Part shown: positions 46,328-57,866 of the stretch, piece after piece | Layout of the letters: the number at the start of each line of letters is the position of its first letter | Position numbering within the stretch: position 1 is the first letter of the stretch | NCBI RefSeq assembly: GCF_963678635.1 | Contig: NC_087064.1 | Location: 27,258,189 to 27,322,188 of the forward strand | Direction of reading: 5' to 3' | From: Symsagittifera roscoffensis | Lineage: Eukaryota; Xenacoelomorpha; Acoela; Convolutidae | DNA length: 64,000 nucleotides | The notes under the pieces: model-generated | What the model saw: only the letters and a program-made list of their open reading frames with translations | The model's database searches: none | Told to the model about the DNA's origin: nothing | Translations under genes and position numbers: made by a program

Positions 46328-48838
46328 GACCTCAGTATTTATTAGTAACACACTACGATTGTGAAGAAAACGAACAAAAAACCTTACACAAATATGCTAT
46401 AAATCAAGTAACACAATGTGAAACCGAACCGCAAGCTATAGAAACCACAAATGTAATAGCTACACTATACTCGAAAGCCCGAGCAACAACACTGACAGGA
46501 TATAAATTAACCGCAAATTTTTCCGAAAAGAAAGTACATTGTTCACAAGTTTCAAACGAAAATAAAAATAGACTGGACCACGAATCTTTCTACCAAAGTA
46601 ACATCAAAAACTTATTAGATCCCAGCCCTCAAGACTGTAAAAACGAACTAAAGCGACTAAATTTGACATCAAACATTGGCCCAAACAGAAAACTTGTAAG
46701 TTTTCAAGTTTTCCCAGACGTAGCACATCAAGCCGAGCTTGAAAAACACCAAGGTCACATAAGACTAGATACAAAATTCCCCTTCCATGGAGCACACGGA
46801 AGATTAACATACAATCTTCATGATTGAAAATTGGATACCAAACATTGGAATAAATAATCCCTCAAACTGCAACGCAGACACAAAAAATAAAAGATACCAA
46901 GAGATAATGTTTTTCGATTGGAAAACACAACTTGAAAAAGTACAACTTACACGCGACTTAAAAGACGATACAATTCTTTACCAAGGAATTAGACTCCCTT
47001 GTAAAAACGACCAAGGATATTGCGATCCTACAAAACGCACACAAGCAACCATTGTATGGTTTCCCGAAGAAATCTGTACAGTTTTTCAAGTAGGAAAGAT
47101 ACACGCTAGAATGATTAAATTTCTTCAAAACTATTTTATTGAATCAATTCCATATGAAGATGTAAACCCTGACCAGATAAGAACCATAAATCCTCAATTA
47201 AAAAATATCCACAAAATAGAAAAAAAATTAACAAGATTTCAAATATACCCAGAAACAGAACTTGCATGTAAATACAACAGCCAATTTACAAAACACAATA
47301 TTCAGAAGTTCTTGTCGAATACGAAAATGGTTTTGACATGAGCACAGGAAACTTAATCGTACACCCTATTGCCACATCTCGCTCATTCACTGATGAAAAT
47401 TCCTTCGTTTCAGTAAAATTAAAGAAAAACGCAGGACGAATCGGTGGAAAATTAAAACCACAAGATACAGAAAGTACACGATTACAAGAACTATCACTTA
47501 TGAACAGCACCCATTTTGGCGCAATTCACTATGATATACATTTAGACATGAAATTAAATTACACAATAAGCAGAATTTTTCAAGAAATATCACTATGAGA
47601 ATTCGAAACACTACATCAACTATTTGAACTTGAAAGAACACAAATTCTACAGTCACTAGCACTAGCAGTTCTAAAAATACCATAAGCAGCATATTTACTA
47701 TCCGGAAATAGATCAAATTCCATTGATTATGAAGGGAACATTTTATGGTATTACACATTTGACCAAAAAAAGTATCACTTTTTTATGTTTTTGAAGATAA
47801 ACGATGTTATAAAAGAATCCCAAAATTCTACAAAAACAAAGTATATTTTGTTGATACGCTTTCAAGAAGAACTTATTTTTGGGATACAACAGTCCCATGT
47901 GGATCAGAAGGCAGCCACAATGTTATACAACTAAGTCCCGACGAGGATAAATACTACCTACTCACACCATATCCAACTCTAATGCCACCACTAAAAAAGT
48001 CTTCACCTGTAAGTATTAAAGTTTTTGCCCGAAACCCGAATATCGATTTACAATCGATCGGCATCTACTCCAAATCCGACATACAGTACCACATACGTAC
48101 ACAACAATTTCAAGAACTACTTACAAAAATGGACACCATACAACGGCAATCAATAGATCAAAACTTACGTAAACTTGTAGAAACAGCAGGATTACAGCGG
48201 ATATTTTAAAGATATTAAAGATTATATTTATTTAAGCGGCGAAAAATATCGACCGAAAGACATATCACCAATCAATTTTTTTATTTTTGTAAATTTCAAA
48301 AACGAACTTTTATCCTTTCTAGGATGGCCATATTACACCTTAGAAAGGTTGACTATTTTATACGCAATATTTAATTTTATTGGATTTTTTTTCTCTTCAA
48401 TAAAAAGAATTTATAACACATGCGCAATCCACACACAAGTAAATAGACAAGCAAGCGTAGCGCGCATTTTTTTTGCAGGATTTTTTTGGAATATTTTCCA
48501 CATCTAAAAATAAAATATTTTTAGATGCACAAATAAAAGGATACAATACAAAATTATCGGCTACACCAAACACATATGACAAATCACAACACAACACAAA
48601 CACATTACCCACAGCACCACAACTACCAAGTTTAAATCGAAACCATCCATTATCACTAGTACCACGAAATTTCAGAAATTTAGCACCAGTAAATATTGCA
48701 AACTCAAGACCAAATCATAAACAAAGTCCAATTCACCACATTGTAACACAACAATCCCAAAATGACGATACATATGAACAAATAATCAAACAACCACATG
48801 AAACAAATTTTCAATCTCAGAACAATCATTTGTTTTAG
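46328..48838 (+). pseudogene. Envelope-like glycoprotein, broken
   Basis: The reading passes through at least five frames: 46328-46827, 46820-47341, about 47290-47598, 47765-48209 and about 48200-48507. Features are spaced Cys residues, a YFVDTLSRRTYFWDTTVPC-type segment, and, near the C-terminus, FLGWPYYTLERLTILYAIFN followed by a hydrophobic helix (about 48345-48405) and a basic SSIKRIY stop-transfer. A polar tail continues in another frame to 48838. This is the architecture of a single-pass viral-type fusion glycoprotein. The Cys and FVD patterns remind me of envelope genes that some LTR elements took from negative-strand RNA viruses, but I cannot prove a family. It is inactivated by stops and frameshifts. 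Confidence 0.55.
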
Positions 48839-48844
48839 CCCACG

Positions 48845-50630
48845 ATGAGCCGACAAACTGGATCCCTTCACCGTTCAATTTCCCATCCAGCCAATCTCCA
48901 ATACCCAATTCCCATTATCCCACTTTTTGCTTTCCCACCATCTGAATCACCCCATATTAACACATCGTCCGGCACGGATGTTGACGCTAACTCAAATACC
49001 ACAGTTTTTAACACAATTTCCCAGTTTAATAATTCAGACATAGAAACCCCAGACGAATTCGCAAACTCCGAACCTAGCCCATCAACATTTTCTCAACCCC
49101 CCTTTCAACCCATTCACTCCCAATCCCAAATTAATTCGCCCTCTACCATCTCTCGTATTTTTCAAGTAACCCCAACATACTCCCCCTTTATCAATGAACG
49201 ATCCAACAACAATTCCCCAGAAACCACGCAAATCTCATCTGAACTAAATAACCTAATAACATTCCAACAACAAATACAACTCCCTCACACCCTAACCATT
49301 CGCCAATTATCGCCAACCATAACATCATCAAACCCACCAACTCCTACACCATTTTCAGAGTATACACCTTCTTTAGCACAATCCTCAACATCAATCCAAT
49401 CATAAACCACTACTAACCTCGCATATAAATATTTAAAAGAAAATTCCCTAATCACCCGTTCCCCTCTAAACCCGGAACAGCCCTCGATTATGTAAATCAA
49501 CCTGATCACACTAATACTCCCGAATTCCTCCACATTTCTTTACCCCTCTTTCCCCAATATACCATTAGTCACTCCAACCCTCACACTGAACAACCCCACT
49601 ATGTCGATGAGCATGTTCTAATCCCCACACTTCACTGGACATCATTTCACCATTTCTCAAACCCACTTTGTATACCACTAGTTAACACACCCCACGAAGT
49701 AGAACAGAGCAAGAATGAAATTTTTAGACTAAATATAGCACTAACACCTAGACAATTTACACATTTAGGATGTAAAAAACTATTAAAAATTTTCACCGCA
49801 CCCCGAGCAAATTAGTACTCCATCAAATACTATGACCACAATATCATCAGACCTAACCAAGATCAATTTCTCGACGAAGATAAGTTCGCTAACCCGCAAT
49901 TAACCGAAAAACTTTTCATACGAACACCCTACTTCTTTACACTAAGCTCAATGGATAAAAAAAAACGACCACATCATTTCCGAAGCACTAATCGACATCC
50001 AAGCTTATGAATCCTTTTACAATAATTTTAAAACTTTTTCATTAACCTTTCACTTCCTCACTCCAAGAGAACGAGATCTGCAATGTCCAAACGATATCAT
50101 GTTGAGAACTAAACAAACGCATACTTACACTTATTATAGATTGATTCAAAATCACTTTTACTTACACACACCATCTTGACAACCCCACCATCGATTTCAA
50201 TTTATTAATATTAAGTACACATCACCATTTTTTCTAAATTTCACCTACTGTATAAAAAGTACTAACTTCCAAGGTATCCTCAGAAATTACGACCTAATAA
50301 CCCAAATGTATATATTTGTCCACTCACCAAGGCCTTTAATGTAGAAGAATCCCGACCCTCATTTTCCCGCAAGATTATATCTAACCTGTAGAAATCCCAA
50401 TATTAGAATTCATTCACAATACTAAACATAATCACAAGCTTTTTAACCTCATCCAACACACCAGTCACGAGTTTTCCATTGGCACTGGAGAACTAAACAC
50501 CATCAAAGCACTTGAATTGCTTTGGCCACTGCTTGAAACTATGAACATCATTCGCATATTAGCAAAATTACTCACCACATCAGATTCAATACACGATATC
50601 TTCCCTCATGGCTTCTTCCCCGATGACTAG
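48845..50630 (+). pseudogene. Unknown long ORF after the envelope-like gene
   Basis: The first part (48845-49405, 186 codons from ATG) is rich in Ser, Pro, Thr and Asn with no hydrophobic segment. The reading continues in a second frame (about 49470-49960), with one stop, through more ordered sequence including FRLNIALTPRQFTHLGCKKLL, and ends in a further frame near 50400-50630 with helical FNLIQHTSHEFSIG and ALELLWPLLETMN pieces. Altogether close to 590 codons. I recognise nothing in it. It starts seven bases after the envelope-like frame ends, so both may have been carried on one downstream RNA. Confidence 0.45.
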
Positions 50631-52215
50631 CTAAGTATGAATTAAATAATTAAACACTAATAAATTCAAGACAAACTAACCATTTTTTTTAAATGTTTTT
50701 CCTTTAGTCTTGAAATCACCATCATCTCCAAACAGAAAACAAAAAAAATTGCAAGCTCCTTATAAATTATAAACTCTTATTAACAAACCGATATAAATAA
50801 TGTAGTAAAATTTCTTCTCCACAATAGTAAATTAATCTATAAATTCTTTTTCCCAATGTAGTAAATCTAAATACACTGATAATAATTTAATAATTTTAAT
50901 CCCCACAAAGCAGTAAATTTAAAATTTTCAGCAGTAGATCTATACAAATGCCAGCAGTACTAACTTTTTCAAGAATCAATTCACTCGCACACAAATTCTA
51001 TCCACCTTTGCACAGCTCGCCCACGACTAATTGTTTAAAATAATGATTTCAAAGTTCAACTTTCGCTAAAAACAACTCAAACTAGTAATAACAAGTTTCA
51101 AAATTTCTTTTAACCCGGTTGAAAAGGAGTTATATACTAATCCCAACTAACCAACGCAGCTTACTAAACACCAAAAACCACAAACTAACAGCATGACTAA
51201 GAAAAGAAAACCCACGGTACCCAAACCGGATTAAACCAGCTTAAGGAAACGATAATTTTTTTCTTTTAAAGACTATTGATAAGTCTAAAAAAGAAAGAAT
51301 AAAACACCAAAAAGTCGAAAGACAAACCCAAACCAAACAACTTGTTTTTTGAGAAAAGGACACAACCAAAACAACAAAAGGAAAAACCAGTAACAAACAT
51401 GACATAAAAGGTTAACACAAAACAGGAACCCACAAAAAATCAGCATGAAATCATACCCTCACTCCTGGCCTAACCCACCAAAAGAGGACGACGTCCTGAG
51501 CATGCTTAAAAGCCGGCCTAACCCACCGTGCTAGAACACACGCTTTGTCACACACTCCTTATTTTTGATAAGAAGTACTCAAGTGTGAGTAACTCTTTTA
51601 AAATAACTGAACTAAAAATAAAAGCTTTTGCGATAAAAACTAATAACAAATCATAACTAAAAAGAAGAACTAACTAAACATTTATTTATGTAAATTATAT
51701 TTTGCAGTAATATAGACCATACACAATTACGAAGACGAGCATAAAGCAGCTAAGACGACCTGATCACACACAACCCACAGAATTGCTGAACACAACCGAT
51801 ATGCCGCTCACAACCACAACTCAAAGGATTTGAAATACGACTTCACTCCGAAGCAAAGGACTTCATTGAAACAGACCAATGACCACCTCGATGTTCAAGT
51901 ATACGTACAGATCCGAGTTACAGGGCATTCCCTCCAAGCTCGAGCTTCACGCCATTCCCAATGCAGATCGAAACGCAGTTCACCACACCGATCAAGAACA
52001 GACGATCATCACAAACCATTTGGAAATCAGATTGATTTTGTTGACAGTCTCAGTCATCGTTGAATGACAAAACAACCTCGATGATTCCAACTTCCTGGAG
52101 TTCATACCTCCAAGGATGGAATAGAAATGGTGCTCGCGAAATACAAACGATCATCATCCATCCTCCATTACAGAAAGAAGTCGAAAGAACAAAAACTCTG
52201 TAAACCCCGGATGAG
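50631..52215 (+). other. 3' non-coding region of the LTR element
   Basis: A-rich and apparently non-coding up to about 51700. The last 500 bp have a more balanced base composition and two overlapping frames (51830-52063 and 51879-52067) of unknown meaning. No clean polypurine tract touches the 3' LTR; an interrupted A/G stretch lies at about 52171-52197. Confidence 0.5.
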
Positions 52216-52593
52216 TGGAACCTGATCCAAACTATATAATATTATTGGTTATAAATTAGATATTTTATCCCTATAAAATAGTAAAGACTAGCCAATCACA
52301 CTTCATCTAACCAACAACCCATTTATATGTAAGTGCTGAAATTACTTGTAATTTCAGCACCAGAGCACATTGGATTTAACTTACATTTTAGTTGCCTTTT
52401 CCAAGAGACATACTCGTAGCAAAACCAGTATACTCTAGATCTATTGAGACTAAGAGATATAAGAGTAAGATTAAGATCGGTATTAGACTAAGAAGTTGCA
52501 CGAATCTATCCGGCCGAAAATAAGATAGCGTGACGAGCAGACGGTGCACCCTATCTGAAATTACTCTATGAGTTAGAGATCCGTCCCAACTCA
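52216..52593 (+). repeat. 3' LTR
   Basis: 378 bp, the same length as the 5' LTR, with the same ends, TATA box and hairpin (52333-52360). It is followed by TAAA, the second half of the target duplication. Confidence 0.93.
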
Positions 52594-52597
52594 TAAA

Positions 52598-53478
52598 CAA
52601 CGGTCAAAAGGTCAAAGACTTGAATTTCCAAAATCTACAATATTTTTTCTGCAAAAAGTCGTTCGTGACCGCTTAAACAGAGAAAATTACTGAAACCGGG
52701 TTTCTCGATTAGGCACATAACTAGCAGTTGGCAGGGTGGTTTTCAAAACTGTTCCAAAAAACGGTCAACGTCTCAAAACTTTTTGAAGACAATAAATTTT
52801 TTTCTAAAAGAAATTGAGCTTACCCTTTTATACAGGGAAGTTTTCAGCAATGTCTTGTTTTAATTTAACCATTGATATCAGATTTGGCATGATATTTGGG
52901 CGTAGTTTTGCCCAAACCGTTCCATCAATTGAATCCAAAATCTCAGATTAGGGATTGTAGTTTTTCAAAACAAAAAATCCAAAAATATGGGTCAAATTTT
53001 GACCACGTGAACATTCTAAACAGCAGGAAAGAGCTTCGATCAACGAAATAACTCAGACTGGAACGTGGGGAAATAATGGATATGGACTCTGCTGAGACAA
53101 GCTTGATAGCCTCTCAAAGATCGTCTGTGATTCCCATAGACCTCAATTTCTTTTCATCGCCCTTTTTGAGTACTTACACACGTATCTTCGACATTTAAAT
53201 AGGCCTGATTTGTTAAGTCTTCGGCTTTATGCTGGGCCTGGTTGGATCCCGCAGTTCCTGGTAATCGTTTCGTAAATCGTCACAAGCTTCAGCTTTGATC
53301 TATGCTTATTTTCGAAGAGTCATTAGCTAAGCTTTTTTCTGCAATTTGAGTCGACTGAATTCACAAGTTAAAACGCCCTTCTAAAACACTTCTCTATTTT
53401 AGACAATTCGCCATTTTTTTTTACTATTCAATTCAAAACAACCATGTCGAATGGTACAAAAATTTGTTCAGTTTCAGG
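52598..53478. other. 5' flank of the B-box gene
   Basis: No coding frame is seen. Directly before the start codon TTGTTCAGTTTCAG looks like a splice acceptor ending at 53477, so a 5' untranslated exon or a trans-spliced leader may be joined here. Confidence 0.45.
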
Positions 53479-53816
53479 ATGGCGTCGACTGATGAGACGC
53501 AAAACAGCAGTGACAACAGAGAGCAACACGAGAGGGAGGACAACAACAACAGTAGCAACAACCGGTATCAGTCGGGAGGAGGAAAAGGGGGCGGAGGGGG
53601 AGGGGGAGGTGGAGAAGGTGGGGCAGGCGGAGGTGGAGGTGGAGGTGGTGGTGGGGGAGGAGGAGGAGGTGGAGGTGGTGTTGGGGGAGGAGGAAAGCAG
53701 CAGCAGCAGAAGTCGGCCCAGGATGCAGTGAAGAAGACTTGTGATGTGTGTGGGAAGAAGTTCAGGGAGTTGAACTACTGCGTACACTGTGCCATATCTG
53801 TATGTGCAGGCTGCAG
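53479..53816 (+). CDS. B-box/coiled-coil gene, exon 1
   Basis: The ATG at 53479, one base after an acceptor-like TTTCAG, starts a polar Asn/Glu/Asp-rich segment, then about 40 nearly unbroken Gly (residues 33-72), four Gln, and the first part of a zinc-binding module: Cys88, Cys91, Cys101, Cys104, Cys109, Cys112. With His116 and Cys117 from exon 2 this resembles a B-box (C-x2-C-x9-C-x2-C-x4-C-x2-C). B-boxes mediate self-assembly and protein contacts in TRIM proteins. No RING precedes it. The donor is CTGCAG|GTAATT and leaves phase 2. The Gly tract is coded mainly by GGA/GGT/GGG repeats and probably varies in length. Confidence 0.72.
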
Positions 53817-54146
53817 GTAATTTACACTGTGCCTACCGCGAAAAACTGTCTGCAAAGCTGTCAAGTTAGCGTCCTACCCCCTGACTAGACTAAAATCAGA
53901 TCTCCATTCTCAACATCTAATTTGGAATAAAAACAGCTCAACGCTGCGTGTTAAATGATCGATTCTCATTGGCTGAAAAATTCAGCTTTGAATCAAGTTA
54001 ATATCTTCCCCTTAAATCGGTTTAGAGGGGAATATTTTTAACTTGATGCTAGTATCAATGCCTCTTTAGATGCAGCTAGTTGTTTTTTTTTTCAAAGAGC
54101 TAACTAATTTGAACGCTGCTTGAGACTGGACTGGCGAAGTTGCCTA

Positions 54147-55004
54147 CCCGCACTGAAGTTTCATGGAAAACAATCGATTATAATGAATTATATCGGCGAA
54201 AAACCCATGTAATCGATTATCATGACCCATCTAACCATGAAAATGGATTTTTAGCGGATTATAATTGATTATTTTCAATATTTAAAAATCCATTATAATC
54301 GATTATTTTGACAAAATAATCGATTTTTTAGGCCACAAAAATCCATGAAAATTGATTTTTTTTTGTCTGCAGAAAATTGTTTACAGCTAATTAAACTCTT
54401 GAAACATGTGAATGAGAAATTTGCACAATACATCAAAATGAGACCAATATGTTAAAACACTTCAAACCCTGGAACGCACGTTTATGCATGTGCCAGGTCT
54501 TTCCTCACCATATTTCGAGAAAAAAATGTTTCAGGGCCAGAAACGCACGTCTCCCCCCCCCCCTTCGGTAGAACCTAGAACCAATCCCATCCCCCTGCAG
54601 AACCATTAACCCCGGGTAGAACCATCCCCCTCCCCGGTAGAACCATGCCCCCCCCCCATTTAAATTACAGTTAAATAAAAGGTTAAACTGCCAATTTGAA
54701 AAAGTAGAGAAACATAAACAATTAAAATCTTTGTGAAAAATTTAAGTTTATGACACGTAATCCGTAGCAACAGCACTGAACAGGAAATGAATTATTTTGC
54801 AAAACTTGAAAAAATCACCAAGAACTTTCAAAAAATCCAGCATAATCAATTATAATTGATTATGATGGATTATATTGATATAAAAAATATTAGAACTACA
54901 ATCCATTTTTAATAGATTCTAATCGATTACTTTTGTAGTTTTATGGATACTGACTATTAAAATGACAATATAATCGATTATTATCCATGAAACTCCAGTG
55001 CGGG
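54147..55004. mobile_element. TA-flanked palindromic MITE (copy A)
   Basis: Termini CCCGCACTGAAGTTTCATGGA and its inverse (one mismatch) are each bordered by TA. The interior carries clusters of TAATCGATTATAAT-like strings near both ends and AT-rich plus C-rich filler. No ORF. Target duplication TA and lack of coding suggest a non-autonomous Tc1/mariner-type element. Confidence 0.75.
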
Positions 55005-55088
55005 TAGCCCAGAATGATCAAAACTCTACATACGCATTCTGATCAAGAATTGAACAATCCTACGGCCAGTTGAACCGCGCCTCCTTTA

Positions 55089-55977
55089 CCAGCACCGAGC
55101 ACCCATGGATCATGATAGATTATATTGTCATAATATTGCCAGTATCTATAAAACTACAAAATAATCGATTATAATCCATTAAAAATTGATTATAATCCTA
55201 ATACTTTTAATGCCAATATAATCCATTATAATCGATTATAATCCAGTAAAAATGGATTATAACCCTTATATTTTTTTGCCAATATAATCCATTATAATGG
55301 ATTTTTTTGAGAGATAAGTCAAACAATTTTTTTCAAAGTTATCTCAACTCCTGTTGAGTGCAGTTGCTACGTATTAGGTTTAATAAAATATTACCTTTCA
55401 AATTAAAATTGGTAATTTTTTGTCCACTTTTTCAATTCATCTAGGTTCACACCCCCCCCCCCTTTACTTTATTCACCCCCTGCCAGCCAGTTTTGGGGGA
55501 GGGGGTTAATGAATGACACCCCCCCCCCCCGTTTAACTGGGGGTAAACTAGGGGGGGTGTAAACTAGGGGAGGGGTTTGGTAAACGGTAAACTGGGGGGT
55601 GGTAAACCGGATAGGGATGTAACATTTGCAAAAGACTGGCATACAATTTGTAATTTTCTTGCAAAATTTCTGCTGAATTAGTCGAATTTCGTTCTTAAAA
55701 TAAAATGGATTATAATAGATTATAATGGATTTTTATTTCAAAAGTAATCGATTATTATGGGTTATCTTGGCAAAACCAATCGATTTCCTGGCCAAAAATA
55801 ATGGATTATAATTGATTATAATGGATTATAGTGGTTTTTTTTCAAAAATAATCGATTATAATGGCAATATAATCAATTTCGTTGTCTGAATTTTACATCT
55901 GTAATGGATTATAATGGATTATTTTTGTCTCGGATATCCATCATAATCGATTAGAATCCATGGGCGCTCGGTGCGGG
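55089..55977. mobile_element. TA-flanked palindromic MITE (copy B)
   Basis: Left terminus CCAGCACCGAGCACCCATGGA and the inverse of CCCGCACCGAGCGCCCATGGA on the right are bordered by TA. The interior again carries many AATCGATTATAATCCATT-like strings and, in the middle, opposed C-runs and G-runs (about 55452-55600). Confidence 0.75.
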
Positions 55978-56354
55978 TACCTAATTAAAAACTCAAGGTT
56001 GTGTATTAGGATCACAAAAAGCATTTTCAAAGCAGGACAGTTAACCAGTACGCCTACCTGGCAAGTACATACTTTATTTTCAATATCCAGCCCAAAATAC
56101 CGGAGAAAAAAATGAGTCCGATCTCGGAAAAATTATTTCAATCGGACTGGTATTTAAAAATATTCAAAACTCAAGTCAAGCCTTATGTATTAAGAACCAA
56201 CAATTAGTTTTTTCGGCTGTGTTCAGATTTTTTGTTAAAAAATTTATTTTGTCACCTTGTAAATTTTGATTTCAATCGCAAAATGGCACCAAAACGGTAT
56301 CAGTTTTTTATAATTAACATAGCTATTTTGTGGAAAAAGTTTATTGTTATTTAG

Positions 56355-56492
56355 GTCCAGTCACTGCGAAGAACTGATTGAAGAGTATGAGGATGCGAGA
56401 CAGCAGGCACATGCTCTGAAGAGGAAAGTGAACAAGAAGATACTCGAGGTACAGGCTAACTTAGACGACATCGCCAGAACTTACAACGACAG
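56355..56492 (+). CDS. B-box/coiled-coil gene, exon 2
   Basis: Acceptor TTGTTATTTAG, then 138 bp completing the zinc module (SSHCEEL) and starting a long coiled coil (EYEDARQQAHALKRKV and onward). The first base completes an Arg codon with exon 1. The donor is GACAG|GTACAG, phase 2. A B-box followed by coiled coil is the usual order in TRIM proteins. This exon exists once; the tandem copies begin only 11 bp beyond its donor. Confidence 0.75.
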
Positions 56493-56842
56493 GTACAGGC
56501 TCCTAGTTATTACACGTAGATTAGAATCGCCTAAATTAATAACGATGGGACCAGGGGCGATATAGGGGGGTGGGTGACTTCTTTCCCTCAGTGATTCATC
56601 CCCCTCACCAATCAATGGGTCCCCCCAAAAAGTGCCCAAAAACGTTTTTTTTTTTCCTGTTTTTTTTTCGAAAAATTGCATGCGGCGTATTTTTTGGTTA
56701 AGATAAGGTCTTTATAGTGTTCTGGGAGTACTCGGAAAAACAATTTGGTGGCCCTAAAAAAGGCCGACAAAAAAAAAAGGCCTTCGCAACCCATTTAGCG
56801 GATATGCACAATGGTTTGACTTGTGTAATGAATTGGTTTCAG

Positions 56843-56976
56843 TGAGAGCAGGATCCTGAAGGTGTTTGAGGAGTTGGAGGAGGAGTTGAGGTCGAGGAAG
56901 AAAGATCTGCTGGGGGATCTGAGGAGGAAAAAAGCTCAACAGTCACAGCCCCTTCAGAACGACAAAAAAGCACTCG
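56843..56976 (+). CDS. B-box/coiled-coil gene, exon 3 (copy 1)
   Basis: Acceptor ATTGGTTTCAG; 134 bp; encodes the second part of the coiled coil (VFEELEEELRSRKKD) and a Gln/Lys tail. Donor G|GTCAGC, weaker than consensus. Phases join exon 2 (Ser codon) and exon 4 (Glu codon), which supports the weak donor. If it is not used, reading continues to a stop at 57170 and gives a truncated protein. Confidence 0.72.
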
Positions 56977-57332
56977 GTCAGCACATATACTATCCCTCGC
57001 TTACGTTATTCGGGATATTATCACCTACTATGCTTAGTGTTTTAGAAGTTTTTAAGAGGTTGTGTATAAAAATCAACAGTATTGGACTCAGAAGCGTGCC
57101 GCGACCGCCCCACCCCCTCAATTCTAGTTCCAAAAATTTTCCAAAGGATACTCCTTTTGGTATAATTTAGCGAGATAGTTTGAGGGGGAAAGATCGCCAA
57201 AAAAAACGCAATTTTTAGGGCATAGTTTAAAAAAGTGCTCAAAGCGTCATTTTTAGACTGTTTTTTTTTTTAAGTTTGCCTGCGGTACTGCTGAGTTATT
57301 TATATTTTCCTATCCTACATTTTGGTGTGTAG

Positions 57333-57634
57333 AAAAAGAACTGGGATCTGTGCAGCGCAAATTTGAGAACAGCTGCAATGTCAGTGTAAGTGCGCTGCGT
57401 GCAGGGCTAAACTCAATCGGAGGCGGTAATGTAGATGACAGCAAGTTCGCACACCTGTGCTCATGTAATTACAAGTCCAAGGAGTGTCTGCAACAATTCG
57501 AGCAGTTAGCCGAACAGAGCGACCAGGTCAACCAACCGAATCTGGTCAGATTCAAGTACAAGGAGACCATTGACGAGCTAAAAGGCTCGGTGTCTTCATT
57601 CGCCGAGATAGAAGTTTATCCGAAGAACGTATGA
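57333..57634 (+). CDS. B-box/coiled-coil gene, exon 4 with stop (copy 1)
   Basis: Acceptor TTTTGGTGTGTAG; 302 bp; encodes the last 100 residues, more coiled coil followed by a Cys-containing segment (HLCSCNYKSKEC) and a short end EVYPKNV before TGA. The assembled protein is 303 residues. No known C-terminal TRIM domain (such as B30.2 or NHL) is present, so it would be a minimal B-box/coiled-coil protein. No AATAAA follows closely. Confidence 0.72.
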
Positions 57635-57866
57635 GACGGAAAATAACAGCCAAAAGTTGAAAAACTGCGGAATCGCTAGCTTAAAAGTTTATATTTTATG
57701 TGAGCATATTGTAAGTTTTTCTGTGAGAAAATTCAAACCTGAAATGAGGTGACGTTTTAGTTAAGCGATTAGCCCTTGCGATTAGCTAGGTTTTTGTAAC
57801 CGTGCACCCAATTTTTACCCGTAAACAACTTTGCTTCAGAATTTGCACGTGAATTGCAACGTACTT

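Larger units (their letters stand above)
28180..52593 (+). mobile_element. Giant Ty3/gypsy-type LTR retroelement (24.4 kb, defective)
   Basis: It is bounded by two 378-bp LTRs, each TG..CA, and flanked by TAAA on both sides (28176-28179 and 52594-52597). The interior encodes gag, protease, reverse transcriptase, RNase H and integrase in the Ty3/gypsy order, then several further ORFs including an envelope-like glycoprotein. The segment from late gag N-terminus to RNase H occurs twice in tandem, which explains about 5.5 kb of the excess length. Even without it the element would be near 18-19 kb, far above the usual 5-10 kb. Stops and frameshifts break every gene. I count about 24 substitutions between the LTRs, mostly in their left halves, so the insertion is not recent. 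The interior plus strand is visibly A-rich and G-poor, unlike the flanks. Confidence 0.9.
53817..56354 (+). other. Intron 1 of the B-box gene
   Basis: A 2.5-kb intron largely made of two MITEs of the TAATCGATTA family (54147-55004 and 55089-55977), including long C and G homopolymer runs inside them. The remainder is AT-rich without features. Confidence 0.7.

Noticed and set aside
53428-53787. Ser/Thr/Pro-rich minus-strand frame opposite the poly-Gly exon
   Set aside because: It is the complement of GGA/GGT repeats of exon 1, which has splice sites and zinc ligands on the plus strand.
56545-56570. CAGGGGCGATATAGG as a hAT MITE left end in intron 2
   Set aside because: It resembles the hAT terminus, but I find no matching right end or 8-bp duplication within the unit.
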